A stretch of 22,366 nt of DNA from assembly GCA_027064085.1 (NCBI GenBank), contig JAMOQH010000010.1:1-22366 (forward strand), given 5' to 3'. Origin of the DNA: a bacterium. Lineage in GTDB: Bacteria; UBP6; JAFGXH01. The notes beneath the pieces are model-generated. The model had not been told where the DNA came from. It did not search any database and saw nothing but the letters and a program-made list of their open reading frames with translations. Shown here in pieces: positions 1 to 6,391 of the stretch (positions are counted from its first letter, which is position 1; each line of letters starts with the position of its first letter). The translations under genes and the position numbers were made by a program.

Positions 1-1
1 G

Positions 2-838
2 CTTTATTGGTTTAATTGTTTAAATTATGATTATATTATTTTAGAAGTTGGAATGGGGGGGCGTTTTGATGCAACAAATATTATAGATGCGTCTTATTCT
101 GCAATTACAAGTATTGCTCTAGACCATACTTCCTATTTAGGTGATACAATAGAAAAAATTGCTTTTGAAAAAGCTGGAATAATAAAAAAAGGACAAATTT
201 GTGTTTTAGGTAATTTACCGTCAAAGGCTTGTGAAGTGATAGAAAATATTGCAAATGAAAAAGGAGCAATGATATTTAACTCTACTTTTATATCCTTAGA
301 TAATTTTAATACAGAAAACATCAAACTAAGGGGAGAATATCAGAAATATAATGTAAAAACTGCTATTATGCTTTCAATGGTTATTTTAAAATCTAAATTT
401 AGGGTTGAAATTACTTCTAAAGGAATACATAACGCTTATTGGCCTGCTAGATATGAAAAAATATCCGAAAATCCTTTAATAATTAGAGATGTCGCTCATA
501 ATCTAGAGGGAATGAAAGCTTTATACGAAAGTCTTGATAAAGATTATGGTGATTACAGAAAGATAGTTGTTTTTTCTGTAATGCAGGATAAAGATTATAA
601 TGGTATGTTGAAAGTTATAGATAGTTTTAGTGACTATAATATATTTACTTCTGTTAATATGGATAGGGCATTATCTCCATCTGTATTGATGGGGTTGAGT
701 AATAAAAAGTCCGTTATTGAACTTAAACCTAAGAAGGCTTTAAATAGGGCTGTTGAGTTATGCAAAAATAAAAAGGATATGATTATCATAACTGGGTCAA
801 TATTTTTAATGGAAGAAATAGGTGAATACGATGTTTAA
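2..838 (+). CDS. folC: Folylpolyglutamate synthase / dihydrofolate synthase (FolC), 5'-truncated by the window edge
   Basis: FolC adds glutamate to dihydropteroate or folates using ATP, in the cytoplasmic folate pathway. The reading frame is open from base 2, so the gene starts outside the window. About 278 codons are present, against roughly 420 for the family. Near the left end EVGMGGRFDATN matches the FolC/Mur-ligase signature, followed by LDHTSYLGDT and IAFEKAGIIKKG, which are typical of the central ATP-binding domain. The Mur-ligase C-terminal domain starts around RDVAHNLEGM, equivalent to the family's D-x-AHNPxG loop, and ends with a Rossmann-like stretch (IIITGSIFLMEE). An internal ATG at 53 lies inside the GMGG motif and is not a plausible start. 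The downstream gene follows after 9 bp, so the two are probably co-transcribed. Which of the two activities it has cannot be told from this fragment. Confidence 0.93.
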   Translation, partial: LYWFNCLNYDYIILEVGMGGRFDATNIIDASYSAITSIALDHTSYLGDTIEKIAFEKAGIIKKGQICVLGNLPSKACEVIENIANEKGAMIFNSTFISLDNFNTENIKLRGEYQKYNVKTAIMLSMVILKSKFRVEITSKGIHNAYWPARYEKISENPLIIRDVAHNLEGMKALYESLDKDYGDYRKIVVFSVMQDKDYNGMLKVIDSFSDYNIFTSVNMDRALSPSVLMGLSNKKSVIELKPKKALNRAVELCKNKKDMIIITGSIFLMEEIGEYDV

Positions 839-847
839 AGGAGAATA

Positions 848-1663
848 ATGGAAAAGCACAGTGTTGAGATTTTTAATAAAATAAATGAATTAATAGGAGA
901 AGGTAAAGAATTTGCTTTAGCTACAATAATAAAGGCATCAGCTGGTTCTCCAGGTAGAACGGGTTTTAAAATATTAGTTTTTAAAGATGGTTCAACTTTT
1001 GGAACTGTTGGTGGTGGTGAATTAGAATTTCAAACAGTACAAAATGCTGTTAAAGTGATAGAAAAACAAAAATCTAAAACTTTAGACTATAAATTAACTG
1101 AAGATTTAAAAATGGCTTGTGGTGGAAGGGTTGAATTGTTTATAGAGTATTTCGCTCCTATAAAAAAAGCTTGGCTTTTTGGTGGAGGACATATGGCGCA
1201 GGCTTTAACTCCTCTTTTAGATTCGGTAGGTTTTAATGTTATTGTTATTGATAACAGAAAAGAGTTTGCCCAAAAGGATAGGTTTAATGGTGTAAGTGAA
1301 GTTATAAATAAAGATTATCTAGAATTTGCTGAAGAGTTTACTCCATCAACCGATGATAGTGTAATAATTTTTACACATGGACATACTTATGACTATGATA
1401 TTTTAAATATTTTATGTAAAAGGGGGATAGATATTAAGTATTTAGGTGTAATTGGTGCTAAAAATAAAATAAAAATGATAAAAGAAAAAATATCTGCTTT
1501 TAATTATAAAAATGATTTAATAAATGAAGTTTATGCTCCAGTTGGATTAAATATTGCAAGAAGAACAACAAGTGAAATTGCTATTGCTATTGCGGCTGAA
1601 ATAGTTGCAATATATAATAATGTAACAGAGATTCAGTTTATGAGCAAAAAAAATGAAAAATAG
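848..1663 (+). CDS. XdhC/CoxI-family protein (molybdenum-cofactor maturation factor of molybdo-hydroxylases)
   Basis: XdhC proteins bind molybdenum cofactor and help its sulfuration and insertion into xanthine dehydrogenase-type enzymes. The 271-aa product has the full two-domain layout. The N-terminal XdhC_CoxI domain (about 10-105) carries GSPGRTG (33-39), GGGELE (55-60) and the conserved CGG (91-93). The C-terminal Rossmann domain (about 108-255) has FGGGHMAQAL (111-120), an acidic strand end at IDN, FTHGH (175-179), and the family's ending APVGLNIARRT followed by an Ala/Ile-rich helix. The ATG is preceded by AAGGAGAA at good spacing and lies 9 bp after folC. No molybdenum hydroxylase subunit lies in this window, so the client enzyme is either elsewhere or not a xanthine dehydrogenase. 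The family call is firm; the client is unknown. Confidence 0.9.
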   Translation: MEKHSVEIFNKINELIGEGKEFALATIIKASAGSPGRTGFKILVFKDGSTFGTVGGGELEFQTVQNAVKVIEKQKSKTLDYKLTEDLKMACGGRVELFIEYFAPIKKAWLFGGGHMAQALTPLLDSVGFNVIVIDNRKEFAQKDRFNGVSEVINKDYLEFAEEFTPSTDDSVIIFTHGHTYDYDILNILCKRGIDIKYLGVIGAKNKIKMIKEKISAFNYKNDLINEVYAPVGLNIARRTTSEIAIAIAAEIVAIYNNVTEIQFMSKKNEK

Positions 1664-1674
1664 AAAAATAAAAA

Positions 1675-1703
1675 TTTACAAGGCTTTTTATTTGTGATAG
1701 AAT
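1675..1703 (+). promoter_or_regulatory. Predicted sigma-70-type promoter for the FHA-GGDEF gene
   Basis: TTTACA (1675-1680) and TAGAAT (1698-1703) are separated by exactly 17 bp in the gap after the XdhC gene. Transcription would start near 1710, about 19 bp before the ATG at 1729. A TAGAGG ribosome-binding site sits at 1716-1721. Both hexamers are close to consensus, but AT-rich DNA yields chance matches. Confidence 0.5.
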
Positions 1704-1728
1704 TACATCAAGTTTTAGAGGTTTAGTT

Positions 1729-2619
1729 ATGTATGAAGAAGGAAGAACCGTAATATCTAAGAATCCTTTTTTAAATCAAAATGAAAAGAATAAAGATGCA
1801 TATTTAGTTGAAATAAGAGGAAATGATATAGGGTTTTCTTATGCTCTAGAGGATACAACTACAATTATTGGTAGGTCTTCTGATTCTAATTTAATGTTGT
1901 TTTCTGATTCTGTATCTAGAAACCATCTCTCTATTATTAAACTTTCAGATAATACATATTTGATAAAGGATAATAATTCAACTAATGGTGTATATGTTAA
2001 TGGTATAAAAATACAAGAAGTAACCTTGAGAGATTCCGATATTATTAAAATTGGAGATTTTGGATTTAAGTTTTTAGATGAGCATAATGATGAGTCTCAA
2101 TATCACAAAGAGTTGTATAATTTAAAGAATTTTGATTCTTTAACACAAATTTATAATAAAAGGTATTTTAATAGTCGTTTAGAGTATGAATTTGAACGAG
2201 TAATTAGATATAATAAAGAATTATCATATGTTATTTTGGATATAGATTTTTTTAAAAAAGTAAATGATACCTATGGTCATATTGCAGGTGATTATGTTTT
2301 AAAGGAGTTCGCTAAAATTATAAAATCTACAATCAGAAAAACTGATATTTTAGGAAGAGTTGGTGGTGAAGAATTCGCAATTATTATTCCAGAAACTCCT
2401 AAAATGGGGGCAGTTATTTTAGCCGAAAAAGTTAGAAGGCTTGTTGAGTTACATAAATTTGTATTTAAATCTGATGTTATTCCTGTAACTGTTAGTATGG
2501 GAGTTATTTCAATGAGTAATTTTGAAATAATTCCAACTCTAAATGACTTTATAGAAAAAGCTGATGATTTGTTATATCTTGCTAAAGGTGAAGGTCGTAA
2601 TCAAGTGCGATATCTTTAA
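1729..2619 (+). CDS. FHA-GGDEF diguanylate cyclase
   Basis: This is a soluble 296-aa signalling protein predicted to make cyclic di-GMP from two GTP and to be localised or controlled through a phosphothreonine-binding FHA domain. The FHA domain spans about 25-116 and shows the invariant residues: IIGRS (46-50), SVSRNH (61-66) and NSTNG (83-87). The GGDEF domain spans about 134-296, with DxLTxxxNKR near its start, DIDFFKKVND (171-180), GHIAGD (183-188) and an intact GGEEF signature (212-216). An RxxD motif at 203-206, five residues before GGEEF, matches the allosteric c-di-GMP inhibition site. There is no membrane segment. The FHA domain implies input from a Ser/Thr kinase; the only kinase-like protein in the window (6392-8752) appears catalytically dead. 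FHA-GGDEF fusions are known in Bdellovibrio and myxobacteria. The next gene starts 7 bp downstream. Confidence 0.93.
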   Translation: MYEEGRTVISKNPFLNQNEKNKDAYLVEIRGNDIGFSYALEDTTTIIGRSSDSNLMLFSDSVSRNHLSIIKLSDNTYLIKDNNSTNGVYVNGIKIQEVTLRDSDIIKIGDFGFKFLDEHNDESQYHKELYNLKNFDSLTQIYNKRYFNSRLEYEFERVIRYNKELSYVILDIDFFKKVNDTYGHIAGDYVLKEFAKIIKSTIRKTDILGRVGGEEFAIIIPETPKMGAVILAEKVRRLVELHKFVFKSDVIPVTVSMGVISMSNFEIIPTLNDFIEKADDLLYLAKGEGRNQVRYL

Positions 2620-2626
2620 AGGAAAC

Positions 2627-3679
2627 ATGATAAAAATATTAAAAATAAAAAAAATTACTTCCGAAATTTTAGATAGTATCAATTCTAAAAAGTATTCAGA
2701 AGTGTACATAAATTGGCTTTTGAATAATGAACAAGATTACTTATATGATAATCAGTTAAAAACATCTATTATAAAAAATATAAATACTCCCATAGAGTTA
2801 TTACTGAAATTTTATGAAACCGATAATTATAATACTGAAATATTAATTAATTCAATAAGTAAAAAAATAATAGATTTAAATGATATTCTTTACTTAAAAG
2901 AAATTTTTTTTAAATATGAAAATGATAAATTAATTGTTGAAGCTATTTCTAAAAATAAAATTCTTGATAGAGAATTAATAGATTTAATTATTAAGAATCA
3001 TACGAATTTTATTGTAAATCTTATAAATAATGATAAATTAACTTTAGATGAAATTATAAAAATTAATGATAATTCTTCTTATGGTTTAAAAGAGGACGCT
3101 TACAATTATTTAAACTTATATGTTTCAAGTATTGATTCTTCAATAAAATTAGAAAAATTAATGAATTATACTTCTAAAGATTTAAATTATTTTATTGCCC
3201 AAAATAATTATATTAGTGATGAATTATTTAGTATACTTTCTCTTAGTAATGATTTTAGAACAAGAGCAATACTTGCAGGAAGGATAGATACGCCAATAGA
3301 AATTCTTTATTCTTTTATTGATGATGAAAGTGATACTGTTAGGCTTGCTTTAGCAAAAAATATAAATATTGATAAAAAAATTCTTTCATCTTTAGCTACA
3401 GATAGCAAGGTAACAATAATTAAAGAAATTATTAAGCATGCTAAAACGGATACAACAATTCTTGATTTAATAATAGGCTCTAGCAGTGTATTAGATAGTA
3501 CGAAAAAATTAGCAAAAGAACAGTATAATAAATTAGATAATTTAACTGTAAGTTGTAATTTTGATTATTATAATATTATAGAACAGTTAAAATCAGGAGA
3601 AGTCTCTGAAATTATATTTGATAATGAAAATAAGATTGAAAATAATAGGAAAACGATATTAGTAACTCTAGGCGACTAG
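2627..3679 (+). CDS. LRV/HEAT-like helical-repeat protein of unknown function
   Basis: I do not recognise a named family for this 350-aa protein. It is almost entirely short paired helices. Two stretches look like variant leucine-rich (LRV) repeats: residues 48-78 (NINTPIELLLKF) and especially 213-272, where RIDTPIEILYSF, then DDESDTVRLALAKNI, then KKILSSLATDSKV follow one another with the typical N-x-(D/N)-x-P/K-x-x-(I/L)-L spacing. Such solenoids usually bind proteins. There is no signal peptide or membrane helix, so it is probably cytoplasmic. I chose ATG 2627 because AAAGGA (2618-2623) precedes it and it starts 7 bp after the GGDEF gene stops. A longer frame opening at 2564 would overlap that gene by 56 bp. 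The close coupling suggests a partner or target of the FHA-GGDEF protein, but this is inference. Confidence 0.75.
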   Translation: MIKILKIKKITSEILDSINSKKYSEVYINWLLNNEQDYLYDNQLKTSIIKNINTPIELLLKFYETDNYNTEILINSISKKIIDLNDILYLKEIFFKYENDKLIVEAISKNKILDRELIDLIIKNHTNFIVNLINNDKLTLDEIIKINDNSSYGLKEDAYNYLNLYVSSIDSSIKLEKLMNYTSKDLNYFIAQNNYISDELFSILSLSNDFRTRAILAGRIDTPIEILYSFIDDESDTVRLALAKNINIDKKILSSLATDSKVTIIKEIIKHAKTDTTILDLIIGSSSVLDSTKKLAKEQYNKLDNLTVSCNFDYYNIIEQLKSGEVSEIIFDNENKIENNRKTILVTLGD

Positions 3680-3734
3680 CAGTAATTGATTGATTTTATT
3701 GATAAATAAAAAATGAAAAAATAAAGTCAAAAAT

Positions 3735-3763
3735 TTGATTTATTATTGTTGAATATGTATCAT
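3735..3763 (+). promoter_or_regulatory. Predicted sigma-70-type promoter for the sigma-region-4-like gene
   Basis: TTGATT (3735-3740) and TATCAT (3758-3763) have a 17-bp spacer. The ATG at 3792 lies 28 bp beyond the -10, with AGGGG (3781-3785) as ribosome-binding site. The small inverted repeat TCAAA-AA-TTTGA (3728-3739) overlaps the -35 and could be an operator, though it is short. The preceding gene ends at 3679, so this 112-bp gap is the likely start of a new transcript. Confidence 0.5.
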
Positions 3764-3791
3764 TGTGGTTATCTAGATAGAGGGGTGTTTC

Positions 3792-4265
3792 ATGGGGCGA
3801 AATAAAAAGGAGAAGTTAGTAAAACCTAATAGTAAAGTAAAAGTTTCTGGAATTAAAAGGGGTGTTACAATTTCATGTAAGTCATTAACGAGAGAAGAAG
3901 TAGTTCTAAAATCTAAATTAGATGCTCAAAACTTTGTATTAACAAGGCCAAAAACAAGAGCTGAATGTAAAAATATGGAGGGACCTTGTCCCTATGTTGG
4001 TTGTAAGTATAATTTATATCTTGATATAAATAAGAATAATGGATCAATTAAATTTAATTTTCCCGATTTAGAGTTTGATGAATTAGAGGAAACTTGTGCT
4101 CTTAATATTATTGAGAAGGGAGAAACCACCCTTGAAGATATTGGTAAGCATATGAATCTAACAAGAGAAAGAGTTAGGCAAATTCAGGATAATGTTATTG
4201 AAAAGCTTAAAAAATCAGGTCTTTTTCCTGAAGAAGTGCTTGATTACTATAATATAAAAGAATAA
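3792..4265 (+). CDS. Small Cys-rich DNA-binding protein with sigma-70 region 4 helix-turn-helix
   Basis: A 157-aa protein whose C-terminal part (about 102-141) is a sigma-70 region 4 HTH. TTLEDIGKHMNLTRERVRQIQ has the sigma recognition-helix pattern and is followed by a basic helix (EKLKKSG). Regions 2 and 3 of a sigma factor are absent, so it cannot be a complete sigma. A basic N-terminus (1-25) leads into a compact Cys block: C59, C66 (GPCPYVGC) and C71, followed by YNLYLDI and later FPDLEFDELEETCALN with C102. These four Cys could bind zinc or an iron-sulfur cluster. I recall similar proteins with CP(Y/F)V.CK..LYLD and an FPDLE...ETCALD segment in deltaproteobacteria, without an assigned function. 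Likely a transcription regulator. Its own promoter is predicted upstream, and its stop overlaps the next ATG by one base (TAATG). Confidence 0.82.
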   Translation: MGRNKKEKLVKPNSKVKVSGIKRGVTISCKSLTREEVVLKSKLDAQNFVLTRPKTRAECKNMEGPCPYVGCKYNLYLDINKNNGSIKFNFPDLEFDELEETCALNIIEKGETTLEDIGKHMNLTRERVRQIQDNVIEKLKKSGLFPEEVLDYYNIKE

Positions 4266-5779
4266 TGAAGCTAAAAATTTTATTATTCTTTCTCTTTACT
4301 AGTTTGAGTGCTAATGTAATAGACAAAAACTCATATTCTTACGAAGTTTTTAAAAGTTATAAAAAAGTTGGTATAGAAACATATAAAATTGAAAAGAAAA
4401 CTTCTTTTATTCTAAATAGTAAATTAAATATTACTTATAACAAAGAAGATTATAATTTTTTTTATAAAATATCTTATCTTCATAGTAACTTTGATAAACT
4501 CATAAGTATTGATATGAAAATAAATAATAAAAAACATATAGCTTATTCATTTATTAAAGGTTTAAATAATAAAAGTGAATTCATTAAATTATCTAAAAAC
4601 TCATATTTATTTGAACCATTACTAGTTTCTACTATCTATTCTTTTTTAAATTCTAAGAAAAAAAATATTAAGTTATTTAATCCTTCTGAAAATAAGATTG
4701 TTAAAGCAATATTTACTTATAAAGGATATGATAACAAAAAAATAAAGGGTAAAAATTATCAACTAAAAAGATATAATTTAATTTATGAAGATAATAGTTT
4801 TGAGATATTTGTAGATAAATCAAATATTATTGTTTTTGTTGATTGGAGCAGTTTAGGCTACACTTCAGAGATAAAAAATATTATTATTACCCCTTTTCAA
4901 GCAAGTTTAGTAAAGCAAAATTATAAATTGATAATAAAAAAAGTTAAAATCAATAAATATCCAGTTAAAATATATAAATATTATCCAAAAAATAAAAAAA
5001 ATGGGAAAAAAATATTTATTATTGATGGAGTGATGTTTCCACGCCTAAGTAATGATAGTGGAGATACTTTATCAGAAAATATTTTTTTTAATAAGCTAAT
5101 AAATAAGTTATCTAAAAGAGGTTATAGGTTTATAAGATATTCATTTGAAGATTTTAGTAATAAGAATTTTAAATCATTAGATTTAAATCAAAAATATAAA
5201 ATAGTCAAAAATCTTTTAATAATGAATAAGCAGTATAATAACATTATTGCTATTGGTTGGGGTGATATTCTTAGTTTTAAATTGTTAAAAGATTTTAATA
5301 AAAAAATAAAAAAAATAATTCTTTTAAATCCGATGTATTTAAATTATTTAACTATGTTAAAAGCTCAAACAGAATTAGAGTTTTTTACTAAAAAAGAACA
5401 AATAAGTTTACAAAAATCCTTAAGAAAATTAATTAAAAAAGTATATTCAGATAATGAAGTTATTTTTAATAAAAAAGTAGTTAATACAAATTACTTTAAA
5501 GAGCTTTTTAAAGTAAAAATTGAGAATTATTTTAAATATATAAATAAAAACATAAAAATACATATACTAACAGCAAATTATGACAGTGATATTAATAGCA
5601 GTAATGGTTGGGTACTATATTCTAAAATTAAGAATAATAAAATTAAACACAAAGAATTTATTGGTTTAAATCATTATTTTTATAAAATTCCTTATAAGTC
5701 ATTTGCATTTTCTTACAATAAGAGTTTTAAAATTGATAGAGATTTTATAAGAAGTTTAGAAAGATCACTAAGAAAATAA
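4265..5779 (+). CDS. Secreted protein: beta-rich N-terminal domain plus degenerate alpha/beta-hydrolase-like domain
   Basis: The 504-aa product begins with a short Sec signal (hydrophobic 4-16, probable cleavage near SLSA, residues 13-16), so it is probably periplasmic. Residues about 22-205 are beta-rich, with tyrosine- and lysine-rich strands resembling DUF3108-like periplasmic domains; this is a weak resemblance. Residues about 230-480 have an alpha/beta-hydrolase order: strand KIFIIDG (249-255), helix, strand NNIIAIGWGDIL (325-336) where the nucleophile elbow should be, IILLNP (351-356), IHILTANYDSD (432-442) for the acid strand and GLNHYF (467-472) for the histidine loop. The elbow reads G-W-G-D instead of G-x-S-x-G, so the serine nucleophile is missing and the protein is probably not a classical esterase. 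It is translationally coupled to the sigma-like gene and ends 1 bp before a convergent gene, with no hairpin between. Function unknown. Confidence 0.7.
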   Translation: MKLKILLFFLFTSLSANVIDKNSYSYEVFKSYKKVGIETYKIEKKTSFILNSKLNITYNKEDYNFFYKISYLHSNFDKLISIDMKINNKKHIAYSFIKGLNNKSEFIKLSKNSYLFEPLLVSTIYSFLNSKKKNIKLFNPSENKIVKAIFTYKGYDNKKIKGKNYQLKRYNLIYEDNSFEIFVDKSNIIVFVDWSSLGYTSEIKNIIITPFQASLVKQNYKLIIKKVKINKYPVKIYKYYPKNKKNGKKIFIIDGVMFPRLSNDSGDTLSENIFFNKLINKLSKRGYRFIRYSFEDFSNKNFKSLDLNQKYKIVKNLLIMNKQYNNIIAIGWGDILSFKLLKDFNKKIKKIILLNPMYLNYLTMLKAQTELEFFTKKEQISLQKSLRKLIKKVYSDNEVIFNKKVVNTNYFKELFKVKIENYFKYINKNIKIHILTANYDSDINSSNGWVLYSKIKNNKIKHKEFIGLNHYFYKIPYKSFAFSYNKSFKIDRDFIRSLERSLRK

Positions 5780-5780
5780 A

Positions 5781-6389
5781 TTACCAATCTGGATTATCAT
5801 TAGGTTCTTCTTTTTTGTTTAAGCCTAAAATAAAAATTTCTCTACTTTCTTTTCTTGAGCTATTTGGTTTCAGTATGCTTACATTATTATAGTGTTTCTT
5901 CATTTTAAGCATAAAATCTTGGAATTCTCCTCCTTGAAAAATTTTTACCAATAAGTAACCACCTTTTTTTACAAGCTGAAGAGATAAATAAAGTGATTTT
6001 TCACAGAGTCCAACGGATTTAAGATGATCAGTGTTCTTATGTCCTGTTGTATTTGGGGCCATGTCAGATATTACTCCAGAATATGTTTTAGCGAATTTTC
6101 TATATGTTGATAACTCTATTTCAAAAACATCTCCTTGTATAAATGGTGCATTTTTTGATATTTGTTTAGGTCTTTCTTTTAAGTCTATTCCAAGAATGAG
6201 TCCCTTTTCTCCAACTACTTTAGAAGCATATTCGCTCCATGAACCTGGTGCTGCTCCAAGTTCTAAAACTTTCTGATTTGTTTTTAAAAAATGTTTTTTA
6301 GAATTAATTTCTTTTAATTTATAAACAGATCTTGCGGAATAATTTTCTTCTTTTGCTTTTTTATAATAATAATCTTTTACTTTTTTCAT
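5781..6389 (-). CDS. rlmE: 23S rRNA 2'-O-methyltransferase RlmE (FtsJ)
   Basis: RlmE methylates the 2'-O of U2552 (E. coli numbering) in the 23S rRNA A-loop of the assembling large subunit, using S-adenosylmethionine. At 202 aa the length is normal. SARSVYKLKEI (18-28) carries K24, LELGAAPGSWS (43-53) is the SAM-binding loop, GDV (86-88) follows, SDMAPNTTGH (108-117) carries D109, LLVKIFQG (146-153) carries K149, and SSRKESREIF carries E184. Together these complete the K-D-K-E catalytic tetrad. The first codon at 6389 directly follows the pseudokinase gene (2 bp gap), so it is the last gene of a minus-strand operon. The downstream neighbour on the plus strand ends 1 bp away, tail to tail. Assignment is firm. 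Confidence 0.96.
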   Translation of the reverse strand: MKKVKDYYYKKAKEENYSARSVYKLKEINSKKHFLKTNQKVLELGAAPGSWSEYASKVVGEKGLILGIDLKERPKQISKNAPFIQGDVFEIELSTYRKFAKTYSGVISDMAPNTTGHKNTDHLKSVGLCEKSLYLSLQLVKKGGYLLVKIFQGGEFQDFMLKMKKHYNNVSILKPNSSRKESREIFILGLNKKEEPNDNPDW

Positions 6390-6391
6390 AT

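Noticed and set aside
2564-2626. Upstream ATG extending the LRV-like protein by 21 residues
   Set aside because: It would overlap the GGDEF gene by 56 bp and lacks a ribosome-binding site; ATG 2627 has AAAGGA at proper spacing.
5774-5786. Possible bidirectional terminator between the convergent genes
   Set aside because: The stop codons are 1 bp apart and no inverted repeat with a U-tract is present.
6031-6276. Plus-strand open frame inside rlmE
   Set aside because: Antisense of the strongly conserved RlmE motifs; no ribosome-binding site.
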